A stretch of 64,000 nt of DNA from Oribacterium sp. C9 (GTDB lineage Bacteria; Bacillota; Clostridia; Lachnospirales; Lachnospiraceae), in the NCBI RefSeq assembly GCF_002007235.1, contig NZ_MUHW01000001.1:62001-126000 (forward strand). The letters run 5' to 3'. Within the stretch, counting starts at the first letter, position 1, and every line of letters starts with the position of its first letter. Positions 34,192 to 43,099 of the stretch are shown here, piece by piece. The position numbers and the translations under genes were made by a program. The notes beneath the pieces are model-generated. The model was not told the origin of the DNA. It saw only the letters and a program-made list of their open reading frames with translations, and ran no database searches.

Positions 34192-35106
34192 TCAGCTACA
34201 TCGTACACAGGCGTGTTTTCCTGCTGCTACAGCTTCAGATTTTTTCATCGGCTGGATATAGCTGGATAGTGTTTTACATGTAGGAGTGCTGTGATAACTT
34301 CTTGCTCCACTTGTGTAATAGACCGTAGAAAGTCTTGTATTAGGTCTGCAGGAAGCGCAAGGAGAGAAGCGTCCTCCGAATTTGGTTCGAAGATTAAGGA
34401 TAGCTGCGCCGGAGGTCATTTTGATGTCGTGCGTTATGTAAGTACAGCTCATGGTGCTATGATATACGTCACTGTCTTTGGTGCTTACAAAAACGGTTTC
34501 ATCCGCGTTATCGTCAGAATTACCGTTATCCTCCATCCAGCGATTGCCTTTTTCACCTATCCATGCCCGTCTGCTGGCGACGATCTGCTGGGAGAGACCG
34601 TTTAATCCAAAGACGGAAAAGGGTAAGATGGCTTCATAATTGGCAACGTATTTGATTTTTTTGTCTGTGACCTCTGATTCACTCAGCATATCGATGTTCT
34701 TCATGCCGGGCTGTTCAATCTGTGATGAAAGAGAAAGAGCGGAAATAGTGGTTTCCATCCCGTTCATAATATCTGTATCCAGCTTTATGGTGCCATCCTT
34801 GGTCTTGTAGTATTCTATGTATTTTTCCTGAGCCACCATACGTGCATTATCTTCAAGAATGATACTTGCGTTGCGCTGGTGGTTCAGGATCAACATAGGA
34901 GTAATGAAGATCACACTGGCAAATATGACAAGTGTCAAAGCAAGTGAAGCCTCCACTGTGTATGAAGAACGACATGAGGAAAGAAGCAGATTATTTAATT
35001 TTTTAAAAAATAAGGTTTTGTATTCTGATTGCGATTGTTCGTACCTGGAGTGTGTGAACGTTGGCAAAATAAAATCAATAAAGTTCTTCTTCATGTCGGT
35101 TTTCAT
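34192..35106 (-). CDS. TadE-like pseudopilin with two Ada-like Cys motifs
   Basis: In this 304-residue protein, after about 45 residues comes a pilin-like segment SYTVEASLALTLVIFASVIFITPML with the conserved Glu, as in TadE/TadF pseudopilins. The extracellular region ends in two related copies of a Cys motif: VYHSTMSCTYI...FSPCASC (about residues 216-256) and YHSTPTCKTLSSY...HACVRC (about 271-303). The pattern YHST-x2-C-x(n)-C-x2-C resembles the zinc-binding repeat of the Ada N-terminus and related secreted domains. The start shares one base with the previous stop (TAATG). An alternative ATG lies 12 bases in. Confidence 0.8.
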   Translation of the reverse strand: MKTDMKKNFIDFILPTFTHSRYEQSQSEYKTLFFKKLNNLLLSSCRSSYTVEASLALTLVIFASVIFITPMLILNHQRNASIILEDNARMVAQEKYIEYYKTKDGTIKLDTDIMNGMETTISALSLSSQIEQPGMKNIDMLSESEVTDKKIKYVANYEAILPFSVFGLNGLSQQIVASRRAWIGEKGNRWMEDNGNSDDNADETVFVSTKDSDVYHSTMSCTYITHDIKMTSGAAILNLRTKFGGRFSPCASCRPNTRLSTVYYTSGARSYHSTPTCKTLSSYIQPMKKSEAVAAGKHACVRCS

Positions 35107-37139
35107 TAATGAGTATCGTTTTTGTATTTATAGTAGGTGGATAAGTTAAAAGAATACTTTTTTTCGGGATTTGAACCGTATACAAGAGGAATGATCCCGG
35201 TATCGTACATTACATGCTGCGTGTCTGCCTGAATATCTATCCTTAGGGCATAGAGGCATTCATCTATAGAAAATGAGGTTTCTGGATCCTTCCCTATAAC
35301 CTGTATGTTTTTTTCTATTCTGCTGAGCATCCTTTTATTAATGATGGTCTGGTCGAGTAATCCCTGACCGAGAAGAAATGTTCTGAGATAATCTCTATAG
35401 GATAATCCCTTTTTACTGTCAGAGTCAGCCTCAATAGAACGGCTGCTTCCAAAATCCAGAAGACCGCCTATATCCATGGACCAGCTTTCAGAATCGTGAA
35501 AAACAGGTACCTTTCCGTTGGAAAGAAGGGTTTTAACGTCTTTTATTGATTGTGCCAGAGCCCAGATTCCCAATACAAAAAAGGTAAAGACCGAAATAAG
35601 GGCAGGATTAGCTGTTACACAAAGAAAAGAGGTCACAAATGCCCGTGCTTCGTTACGTTTTGCTGTATCGGTATAGAGGTAGATAAGGTTAAGACCTTCT
35701 CGCAGGGTTACAAGCTTGGCGACAAATTCAGAAAGATTTTCATAGTCACTTTCTTCTCCGCCTATAAGATACTCTATTTCCAGATTGGTGTTTCCGCTTG
35801 GAGGCATAGTATCTTTTTTGGGAATACCCTGATGATAATAGTTGAAATATTTTATGGCATATTCTCCCATGATGGCTATTTCCACAGGATTCAATGTGGA
35901 ATCAGTCATAAAATGTGGATTACTCACATTTGTTTTTGATTTTGAGGGAATCTCCTGATTTTTGGGAAGTACCATGGAGAGAAGATCAGCTTCCGCAAAT
36001 CTGCTGATTTGGTCGAGAAGCTGCTTGTTTTTGTTGTTTATCTGCGAAACATTTCCATGGTAACTTATGAGTGGAAAACTACTCCAATCATGAGCGGCAC
36101 TATTGTAAAATTCGGTGATTTCAGAAGAAAAGTCATAATCCTCATCGTCTTCGTCATCCTCATCCTCACAAGACTCCATAGCTTCTTCCAGCCATTCTTC
36201 AAATTCTATAACATTGTTTTCTACACGATCCGCTTCATTGCGAAGATGCATAGTTTGTGAAGGGATCGCTTCTATTTCTGCTCTGACAGAGCCATTTCCT
36301 GAAACATAATTTTCATATTCTGATATTTCAGCTTCTATTGCGGCAATGCCCTCTGCGGAAAGAGTGGCCTTTCTGGATTCAAAATCATTCCTCAATTCCT
36401 GTACCTTTAAGGCAAGGTTATCTGCTGCAGAGCTGAATTCCCGGACATATGAATCGATAGAATCAAGAGAAGCTGTGAATTGATCCTTATGGCTGTAAAA
36501 ACTGTAGGGGCTTTCTGCGTCAAGATAAGACCGGCAGTCATGATGACAGGCGGTAGCGTTTTTTGCAGCGGCGTCAACATTGAAAATAGCATTTTCAACC
36601 TGTTTAAGGTCATCGGAATTCAGAGAATATTTTTTTTGCAGTTCGCTTATTTCTTTTGTTTCGCTTGTCCTTTTGAAGATGTTTTGCATTTCTTCGGAAA
36701 TATCCGCTTCGATATATTCAGATCCTGCGAAGTGTATAAGAGAATCTATGAGCCCGTATTTCATATATTCAAGGACCTCTTCTTCAAAACAGGTATCCTC
36801 TGTTAAATGAAGCTGTTCTGAGAGAATGATGTTTTCTTCCTTGAGACTTCCCGGAAATAGATTATGGGCTGTCCTGTAGGGTTCGGTGAAGTTATAGAAT
36901 TCTTCTATGAGATCACCATCCGTTCTGTATTGGAGTCCCAGGACTCTGTAATTTTCCCATAGTGTACGATGATATTGAGAAAAAAGAGATTCCATGGATG
37001 CGTCGGAAGCTACCTGCCAAAAGTATCTTTCACCTGCGGTTCTGCAGGATTCAACTATGGTAAGCAGTAGTGCGGCGATCATGGTAAAGCTCAAAGCCAT
37101 GAAAATAGTTACAGAGCATTGGGTATCTCTACGGAACAT
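35106..37139 (-). CDS. large TadG/DUF5702-like pseudopilin
   Basis: This 677-residue protein begins with a TadE-like membrane helix (SVTIFMALSFTMIAALLLTIVESCRTAGERYFWQVASDASMESLFSQYH), typical of DUF5702 proteins of Clostridial Tad loci. The rest is a long extracellular region with coiled-coil stretches (about residues 225-315) and an acidic patch EDEDDEDDEDYD near 325. A second hydrophobic stretch lies near 510-530. The ATG at 37139 shares one base with the flp stop (TGATG), so the genes are coupled. It probably builds or caps the pilus; this is inferred from family and position. Confidence 0.75.
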   Translation of the reverse strand: MFRRDTQCSVTIFMALSFTMIAALLLTIVESCRTAGERYFWQVASDASMESLFSQYHRTLWENYRVLGLQYRTDGDLIEEFYNFTEPYRTAHNLFPGSLKEENIILSEQLHLTEDTCFEEEVLEYMKYGLIDSLIHFAGSEYIEADISEEMQNIFKRTSETKEISELQKKYSLNSDDLKQVENAIFNVDAAAKNATACHHDCRSYLDAESPYSFYSHKDQFTASLDSIDSYVREFSSAADNLALKVQELRNDFESRKATLSAEGIAAIEAEISEYENYVSGNGSVRAEIEAIPSQTMHLRNEADRVENNVIEFEEWLEEAMESCEDEDDEDDEDYDFSSEITEFYNSAAHDWSSFPLISYHGNVSQINNKNKQLLDQISRFAEADLLSMVLPKNQEIPSKSKTNVSNPHFMTDSTLNPVEIAIMGEYAIKYFNYYHQGIPKKDTMPPSGNTNLEIEYLIGGEESDYENLSEFVAKLVTLREGLNLIYLYTDTAKRNEARAFVTSFLCVTANPALISVFTFFVLGIWALAQSIKDVKTLLSNGKVPVFHDSESWSMDIGGLLDFGSSRSIEADSDSKKGLSYRDYLRTFLLGQGLLDQTIINKRMLSRIEKNIQVIGKDPETSFSIDECLYALRIDIQADTQHVMYDTGIIPLVYGSNPEKKYSFNLSTYYKYKNDTH

Positions 37140-37456
37140 CAATATACGCTCTGGGCAGAGCTGTCTATCTGATCAAAGATGTCTGTTAAGAGAGCATTTA
37201 TCCTTCCCTTGAAGACGATGACAAGGGCAATGAGTACTACCAGAATGAGTACCATTTCGATTGTACCGATTCCGGATTCGCCATGAAAAAGATAGTGAAT
37301 ATGGTTTTTTACAGCATTTTTGAATTTCATACCATAGTAAAAGAGTCCATAACGGCATTTCTCATAGACCTTATTGATCTGTTCCTCGAGATCATTATCA
37401 GGTCTTGAGGGTAAACCCGGCATGGTTAAAATGGCTGCAGTAGTAGTTGTGTTCAT
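37139..37456 (-). CDS. flp: Flp-type (type IVb) pilin
   Basis: This 105-residue protein has the characteristic mature N-terminus GIGTIEMVLILVVLIALVIVFKGRINALLTDIF, with Glu at position 5-6 after the cleavage-site Gly. It is probably the major Tad pilus subunit. The part before the cleavage site is about 60 residues, far longer than a usual Flp leader (10-20). An internal ATG (MKFKNAVKNHIHYLFHGESG) would give a normal leader of about 20, but the ribosome site AAGGAG is placed for the upstream ATG. Two hairpins lie in its leader. Confidence 0.88.
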   Translation of the reverse strand: MNTTTTAAILTMPGLPSRPDNDLEEQINKVYEKCRYGLFYYGMKFKNAVKNHIHYLFHGESGIGTIEMVLILVVLIALVIVFKGRINALLTDIFDQIDSSAQSVY

Positions 37457-37471
37457 GTTTAATTCTCCTTT

Positions 37472-37525
37472 TGAGGTTTTGCCTCAGTTAAAAATATATT
37501 TAAATCTCAATATTAATTTTGAGAT
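37472..37525 (-). other. hairpins in the spacer before flp
   Basis: TGAGG-TTTTG-CCTCA (37472-37486) sits just ahead of the flp ribosome site. ATCTCAA/TTGAGAT (37504-37525), read on the minus strand, is followed by an AT-rich stretch. In a pilus operon such structures can stabilise the pilin message against the rest of the transcript (inference). Confidence 0.5.
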
Positions 37526-37575
37526 CCAACAGCGTTTTGAAAATTTCTATAGGAAAACTCTATGTAATTAGAGAA

Positions 37576-38970
37576 CTATTGTATTGCTGTAAGAGCAGGG
37601 ACGATGATTATCACCATTACTATGGAAAGTAAAAGAAACAGAGGGAGTAAAAGCTTTGTACCTGCTTCTTCTCCGAGACGCTTTGCTGTGGTCTTACGTT
37701 GCTCGAAGGCATCGTTCATTTCAAGCTCCAACATTGCTCTCAGATTCTTTGTGCCGGTTCTTCTGTTTTGCTCTATGAGACTGACAAGCTTTGTATATGA
37801 TTTGAGATTGATTCTTCTTCCCAAATCTATATACACCTCGGATTCAGGCATATTTCTTTGAAACTGGTAGCAAAGTATCCTTAATTCATGATATAGAGGA
37901 CGGTCGGGACGAAGCTTACGCTTGATCAGTTTGTCGTAGTTTTCGGATATAGTGATAAATGAGTTTTTAATTGTCAGACCTGCTCCGGTATATACAATGA
38001 GCTTTGATACAAGGTCGGAGTAATCAAGAAGCAGCATTGCATCCCTTTTCTTTTTTTCTTCCTTTGTCATGGATCCCTGTCGTAGATAAAGAGCTGCGGC
38101 TGCGATGATTCCGAGAAACGGGAAAATCAGATAAGTATTATCCTGGGCTTCATGATAACTGAGTTTTAAACCATCGAGTTCTGTAGGAAGAATGAGAGAC
38201 TCATTTTCAAGACCGGATATATTTGCTTCATTTATTTTTTTATTGAGTGCTTTAAGCAGAAGTTCATAATCGCTAAAAGACTTTGGTATGACATTGACAT
38301 AGATCTTATAGGGTTCAGAATGATATTTTACCTTTATGTAATCCTTTTGATCCTTATCATCCGCACTATCAGTTTCGGGAACAATGTAGGTGCTCATGAC
38401 CAGAGAAAGGTAACCTGTTACAACCGTACCTTCCGGGATATCATCATTATTCACCTTTCCGTCATCTTCTATCAGGTGCCGGTATTTTCTGTAATCTGAA
38501 GGATCCTCGGTTTCCGGGTAGAAATCCCAGGACAGTTCCACACCATATTCCTTAAGTTTCGTGATCAGATTTAAATCATGGTTAACTGATGCAAGGCTTT
38601 GATCGCCTTTTACTATGAAACCCTCGATGTTTTCGACTATATAAGAAAAAACTTTATCAGCTTCCTCTTTTGTGTAACGTCTTGGACTTACAGTTATGTC
38701 TAAAGGTATGTCCTTGTCAGATGAAAGACCGGACACTTCCAGAGAGAAGGTCCTGTTGCTGCTGCCGTAGCTGCTTCGTTTAATGAGATTTCCGTTAGTA
38801 ATGATGCTGGAGTTCAGTGATGAAAAAAAGACTATAGCACTCAGGATGAGAGATACCGCTATGCAGAGTATCTGTTCCTTAAGGACTTTTTGCGGTATGT
38901 TTTTGAATTTTGATGTCAGATAGTTTTGTGATTTTTGAAGTAGAGACGAGTATTTTAGATGGTTTTTCAT
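37576..38970 (-). CDS. tadC: TadC-like pilus assembly platform protein
   Basis: This 464-residue type II secretion F-family membrane protein has its first helix at about 32-50 (ILCIAVSLILSAIVFFSSLN). A large predicted extracytoplasmic domain (about 55-285) precedes the conserved platform region (DYSDLVSKLIVYTGAGLTIKNSFITISENYDKL...EQRKTTAKRLGEEAGTKLLLPLFLLLSIVMVIIIVPAL). The big inserted domain is unlike classical TadC. It lies 23 bases after TadB and lacks a clear ribosome site. Confidence 0.82.
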   Translation of the reverse strand: MKNHLKYSSLLQKSQNYLTSKFKNIPQKVLKEQILCIAVSLILSAIVFFSSLNSSIITNGNLIKRSSYGSSNRTFSLEVSGLSSDKDIPLDITVSPRRYTKEEADKVFSYIVENIEGFIVKGDQSLASVNHDLNLITKLKEYGVELSWDFYPETEDPSDYRKYRHLIEDDGKVNNDDIPEGTVVTGYLSLVMSTYIVPETDSADDKDQKDYIKVKYHSEPYKIYVNVIPKSFSDYELLLKALNKKINEANISGLENESLILPTELDGLKLSYHEAQDNTYLIFPFLGIIAAAALYLRQGSMTKEEKKKRDAMLLLDYSDLVSKLIVYTGAGLTIKNSFITISENYDKLIKRKLRPDRPLYHELRILCYQFQRNMPESEVYIDLGRRINLKSYTKLVSLIEQNRRTGTKNLRAMLELEMNDAFEQRKTTAKRLGEEAGTKLLLPLFLLLSIVMVIIIVPALTAIQ

Positions 38971-38993
38971 GTATTTATATGAGAATGCTTATA

Positions 38994-39827
38994 TTATACT
39001 TCTATGCTCATGATGCGATTTGCGAGAAAAATGGAAAGAAAATATATGAAAAGACATATAGTCATAGTTACCCTTCCCAGAAAGGTAGTATATAGAGATA
39101 CAAAGAAATCCGGAGAAGTTATATTCATGTAAATGATTATGATAAATGGGATAATGTTCATCATCCGCTGCTCATATATCTTTGATGCGTTTAATGTTTT
39201 TATATCTTCAATTATCTGAACCTTATCTCTGATGATCCCGGAGGTGTGAGTCAGTATATGAACCAGATTCCCTCCATTTCTTTTGGCGATATTAAAGGTA
39301 TCGGCGAAATTGCTGATATCATCAAGACCGGAACGGAAGGCAAAATCCGAAAGCATTTCTTCCAGAGGCTTGTTTAGATTTAAACCATTGACTATAGCGG
39401 AGAATTCAGCAACTATCATGGCCCTTTCACTGAACATTGTCTTTAGTTCCGGTATAGCGGCACGAAATGCATTTTCCGTGGAGTAACCGGCACTTAAAAA
39501 GGATGAGAGTATGGAAAGAGATTCTTTGAATTGGTTTAGCAGATCTCTCCTGCGTTTTTCTATGAGACTGTTTCGGATAAAAAAGGGATAAATGAAGCAT
39601 AGAGGCAGCAGGACAAAAAACAGAAGCTTACTGCGGTAAAAGGTATAGCTGATTAAAAGATCGCCTGTTGAAGCGAATAGAACATTACGGAAAAACTCAG
39701 AAACGGTGAAAGCGTATTTACTGTAATCTGTTAAGGAGTTTCTGGTTTTTCGAAAGGGATGAAAGTTTTTGAAGCTTTTTGCCATCGTATTTATAGAGCT
39801 GATTGAGGATGATTTCACCGTTTTCAA
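38994..39827 (-). CDS. tadB: TadB-like pilus assembly platform protein
   Basis: This type II secretion F-family protein has up to 277 residues. Two N-terminal membrane segments (about 68-90) precede the cytosolic F domain (LLNQFKESLSILSSFLSAGYSTENAFRAAIPELK...RNGGNLVHILTHTSGIIRDK), and two membrane segments close it. The start is uncertain: TTG at 39827 has AGGAA nearby but overlaps the ATPase gene by 110 bases; an ATG at 39785 still overlaps by 68. Such long overlaps are unusual and imply tight coupling to tadA. Confidence 0.82.
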   Translation of the reverse strand: MKTVKSSSISSINTMAKSFKNFHPFRKTRNSLTDYSKYAFTVSEFFRNVLFASTGDLLISYTFYRSKLLFFVLLPLCFIYPFFIRNSLIEKRRRDLLNQFKESLSILSSFLSAGYSTENAFRAAIPELKTMFSERAMIVAEFSAIVNGLNLNKPLEEMLSDFAFRSGLDDISNFADTFNIAKRNGGNLVHILTHTSGIIRDKVQIIEDIKTLNASKIYEQRMMNIIPFIIIIYMNITSPDFFVSLYTTFLGRVTMTICLFIYFLSIFLANRIMSIEV

Positions 39828-40893
39828 TTCCTGTGACCTCCGATATTTCTAGGACTCGACGTTTATGATCCTTGGTTTTTCCCAGATGAATGACTATTTC
39901 TATGGCTGATGCAATCATATTTCTAATAGCTGGAAGAGGGAGATCTGCTGCCTGAAGTATCATGACCTCCATACGTTTAAGCATGTCTCTTGCGGAATTG
40001 GCATGACCGGTGCTGATGGATCCGTCATGTCCTGTATTCATGGCGTTAAGCATATCGAGAGCTTCTCCGCCTCTGACCTCGCCGACGATTATTCTGTTAG
40101 GCGACATTCTGAGAGATGCCTTTATGAGATCAGACATACTTATCCTACCTTCACCTTCTGAATTTGCATTCCTCGTTTCCATGGAAACAAGGTTCTGGAC
40201 ATTCTGTATCTGAAGCTCTGCTGAATCTTCTATGGTTATCACACGTTCATCAGAGGGAATATACTGGCTGAGTGCATTTAAAAATGTTGTCTTGCCACTG
40301 TTGGTTCCACCCGATATGAAGATGTTATAACCTGCTCTGGTGAGATTTTTCACGAAATCAGCTGCTTCTTCAGTGAGAGACTTGTAAGAGATGAGTTTTT
40401 CCATAGTTATAGGTTCAGGGAATTTTCTGATGGTAAGAGTTGGACCTTTGAGAGAAATAGGAGGAAGTACGACATGTACTCTGGAACCGTCCTCCAGACG
40501 GGCATCTACAATAGGATTACTGGTATTTACAGAACGGTTTACCTTACTGACTATAGTCTGTATTACCTCTTCGAGCTGATCCTTTGATTCAAAGCTTCGG
40601 TTCCACTTTTCCTGATGGCCGAAACGTTCTATAAAGATTTCCTGGTGAGAATTTATCATTATCTCAGTTATTTCGGGATCATCCAGCAGCTCTGAAAGAA
40701 CATCCAGACGTCGAAAGCTGTTAAAAATCGCTGATCTAAGATACAGTTTATTTTTCAGACTTAAATCCTTACGCTGATAAAGTATCTCATCTATTTTACC
40801 GTAGAGTTCTTCATCATCCAGATTTTGTCCGTCTGTCAGTTCGGAAACGATCTTATGTTTTAAATCTTTTTTTAGTTCACTTAATGAGTTCAT
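39718..40893 (-). CDS. tadA: TadA/CpaF-family secretion ATPase
   Basis: This 391-residue hexameric ATPase powers Tad pilus extrusion. An N-terminal domain (about 1-150) contains IMINSHQEIFIERFG and the RVHVVLPPISLKGPTLTIRKF region. Walker A is ISGGTNSGKTTFLNAL, Walker B is RIIVGEVRGGEALDMLNAMNTGHDGSISTGHANS, including the conserved His box. The ATG at 40893 lies 2 bases after the CpaE-like stop; a TTG at 40899 overlaps that stop and is less likely. Confidence 0.93.
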   Translation of the reverse strand: MNSLSELKKDLKHKIVSELTDGQNLDDEELYGKIDEILYQRKDLSLKNKLYLRSAIFNSFRRLDVLSELLDDPEITEIMINSHQEIFIERFGHQEKWNRSFESKDQLEEVIQTIVSKVNRSVNTSNPIVDARLEDGSRVHVVLPPISLKGPTLTIRKFPEPITMEKLISYKSLTEEAADFVKNLTRAGYNIFISGGTNSGKTTFLNALSQYIPSDERVITIEDSAELQIQNVQNLVSMETRNANSEGEGRISMSDLIKASLRMSPNRIIVGEVRGGEALDMLNAMNTGHDGSISTGHANSARDMLKRMEVMILQAADLPLPAIRNMIASAIEIVIHLGKTKDHKRRVLEISEVTGIENGEIILNQLYKYDGKKLQKLSSLSKNQKLLNRLQ

Positions 40894-40895
40894 GA

Positions 40896-41978
40896 TCAAA
40901 AATAAATGTAGTTCTTTATAACGGCGGAAGTATATTCCATAAGAGTATCTGAAGCATTAGGCATATCGATGGAAGGGTGCAGTTTTTCTGTATCGGGTAC
41001 AATGAGCTTGGTTATATGATTAAGTACCTCGGGGGATTGGGATCTGGAAAGATGTGATTCCAGAAGTCCAAGCTTTAAATTGGATGAGGAATCTTCGGTT
41101 ATAGGCATAAATATCCTGCTGGCATAAGGAAGAAGTCCTTCGATGCGGCTAAGAATACTGTCTGAATCTAGTATGATGGCATCCTTTTCTGAAACCGATC
41201 TGATATGCTGAATGAAATCAATCAATTCTCCGGAATCAAGAGTTGTAAGATCTTCAGGTGTTCTCACCGGCAACAGATGGTCATAGTCCTTTGAGTGACA
41301 GATGAGATCCTGAAAACGGGATTTTGTAAGCTTTCCTTCCTTGAAAAAATAGAAGGCTTCAGATAAAGTGTCGTGAAAAAGTGCATCACCGTGGAAAGTT
41401 TCAAGATCAGAGACCTCCTCCAGTGTTATGTAAAGAGGATTACAGTCTTTTGTTAGTGCTTTTGTAAGACTTCTGGCGAAGGTTGTTTTTCCGGAACGTC
41501 CGATCGGACTGTAAACAAGATACAGCTTTGCTAGTTCTCCGTTATATTCTATTGGGGATTCTTCTCTTTTTCCGTATACGGATAGGATTTCCCGTAAAAT
41601 GCTTTCTCCGGATTGATATTTATATATTTCATGATTCCTGTGTACGGAGCTTTGGGTGGCTGATTCGGAGTATGGTTTTGGAGGAGACTCTGAAAGTCTG
41701 ATGAGTGACCTGGCGGGGATCCGGTAGAGGGGATTGTCAAAAGATGCTTCTGTGGATTCCGGGCCTCCGGGGGTATGTGCACCTTGGTCATGATCCGAAA
41801 CTTTTATTTCACTGCCTACAAGAAGTTCTATGGGGTGATCCTGAGAGAAGTGCTCAAGGGCTTTGTAGTCGTGAAAAGAGTATACAGTAAAGGGACAGTT
41901 TGAATGAGCAGAAGCGAATTTTTTGAATCGATCGCTATAGATCTGATCTTCATCAAAAAAAGCAAGTATGTGCTGCAT
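40896..41978 (-). CDS. CpaE/TadZ-like pilus localisation ATPase
   Basis: This 360-residue protein has an N-terminal part (about 1-60, ILAFFDEDQIYSDRFKKF...YKALEHF) resembling an atypical receiver domain. A disordered linker (about 65-150) follows, then a MinD/ParA-type P-loop domain with SPIGRSGKTTFARSL. In known systems TadZ/CpaE places the pilus machine. The gene directly precedes tadA. AAGGAG is 7 bases upstream of the ATG. Confidence 0.8.
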   Translation of the reverse strand: MQHILAFFDEDQIYSDRFKKFASAHSNCPFTVYSFHDYKALEHFSQDHPIELLVGSEIKVSDHDQGAHTPGGPESTEASFDNPLYRIPARSLIRLSESPPKPYSESATQSSVHRNHEIYKYQSGESILREILSVYGKREESPIEYNGELAKLYLVYSPIGRSGKTTFARSLTKALTKDCNPLYITLEEVSDLETFHGDALFHDTLSEAFYFFKEGKLTKSRFQDLICHSKDYDHLLPVRTPEDLTTLDSGELIDFIQHIRSVSEKDAIILDSDSILSRIEGLLPYASRIFMPITEDSSSNLKLGLLESHLSRSQSPEVLNHITKLIVPDTEKLHPSIDMPNASDTLMEYTSAVIKNYIYF

Positions 41979-42030
41979 GGTTATCTCCTTATAAAAAGTG
42001 TTTCATTGTTTTCATTAGGTTTTGCAGAAC

Positions 42031-42672
42031 TCAGTGAAAACAATTAGTGACCAGTCCCGGAATTGCACCGAGAAAAACAGGAACAGCCAGGGGAAGAGAA
42101 TTGAATTCTGGAATGGTAATGTAGGCTCCAAGAGTTCTCCATAGTTTTATTAGCAAACAAAACAAATTGTTCGTTTCCCTATCGTGAGGCACAGTTCCTG
42201 ATACATTGGGGGGAACAATAGAATAAAGAACTGTGACCCGTCTGCAATTATTTTTGGGGGTGAGATCATTACAGAAGGGGTATGTTTTGGCTGATAAACC
42301 TGTTTCAGCTTTGCTGATCATGATAAAGGCAAGGGCAAGCAGGAGACCGGGAAGAAGCAAGTAAATGCCTTCGAAGAATCCTGTCCATGAAAGAATGAGA
42401 GCCAATAGTTTGGCATCACCTGCCCCTGCATGAGTCATAGCGGTAAGAACTGAGAGCACAAATCCGATGAAAAGATACTGAGTGAGAAAGAAGAGTGGAT
42501 AGAAGAGGTTCAAAGTGCCGTTTTCTTCCACGATAGAGATACATCGAAAATTGAAGAGAATTCCGAGTGATAGATAAGTACCGAGCAAAAGATTTGGGAT
42601 ACGTCGATCAAAAAGATCTGTGAGAGCAGCTCCGAAAAGAAACTGCAGAAGAATCAGGTTTGATGCTATCAT
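42031..42672 (-). CDS. A24-type prepilin peptidase (first gene of Tad operon)
   Basis: This 213-residue polytopic aspartyl protease has its two catalytic regions at AALTDLFDRRIPNLLLG and AGAGDAKLLALIL (GxGD). The C-terminal 75 residues contain a long, Cys-containing and less hydrophobic stretch (SKAETGLSAKTYPFCNDLTPKNNC), longer than in minimal TadV/CpaA peptidases. CGGAGG precedes the ATG. The tad operon runs from here down to 32172. It differs clearly from the second peptidase at 33668-34168, so substrates may be divided between them. Confidence 0.88.
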   Translation of the reverse strand: MIASNLILLQFLFGAALTDLFDRRIPNLLLGTYLSLGILFNFRCISIVEENGTLNLFYPLFFLTQYLFIGFVLSVLTAMTHAGAGDAKLLALILSWTGFFEGIYLLLPGLLLALAFIMISKAETGLSAKTYPFCNDLTPKNNCRRVTVLYSIVPPNVSGTVPHDRETNNLFCLLIKLWRTLGAYITIPEFNSLPLAVPVFLGAIPGLVTNCFH

Positions 42673-42726
42673 GTTGCCTCCGTATGAATTTGTGAGTTCA
42701 GTATAGGCGCTGTTAATCAGGATTCA

Positions 42727-42765
42727 TATAGTCTAAAAAACGACCATGTCTAAAATCAGACTATA
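42727..42765 (-). promoter_or_regulatory. dyad in the tad promoter region
   Basis: TATAGTCT and AGACTATA are exact inverted repeats 23 bases apart, with two direct copies of GTCTAAAA between and beside them. They overlap the likely tad promoter, a candidate binding site for a regulator of pilus expression. Confidence 0.4.
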
Positions 42766-43000
42766 CGTTCTGTGAAATGAAAACATAATAGTAGAATTAT
42801 GATGTGCATGGAATCAAGAAGACTGATAGTGCTTACATTCATGGATTTCAAGCCGGTTCACAGATACCTGAGTAAACCTTGGCTGTGAGTTATAAAAACA
42901 GAAAACCATAGTCCTTGGTCAATGCTGACAAAACATATGTAAGATTATGGTGATTATATACAAATGCCTTGATATTTCGTAATTATTAATAAGCGCTTGA

Positions 43001-43028
43001 TTGATAAACTCTTGGGATATGCTAAAAT
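43001..43028 (+). promoter_or_regulatory. promoter of pgm
   Basis: TTGATA, a 16-base spacer and TAAAAT, about 70 bases ahead of the start codon. Confidence 0.6.
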
Positions 43029-43099
43029 ATCTAGGTCCAAAAACACTCATATGTCGAGGATGAAGATAAAATCATTAGATATAAATGATGGAGAGCAAT

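Larger units (their letters stand above)
42673..43099. other. divergent spacer between tad operon and pgm
   Basis: This 427-base spacer holds the promoter of pgm (43001-43028) and presumably of the tad operon, for which only a weak minus-strand TTAGAC-17-TATATG is seen. The dyad at 42727-42765 lies on it. No RNA gene is recognised. Confidence 0.5.

Noticed and set aside
42986-43003. Second cre-like site (AATAAGCGCTTGATT) before pgm
   Set aside because: Only the central AAGCGCTT is symmetrical. The outer consensus positions (TG... and ...CW) do not match.
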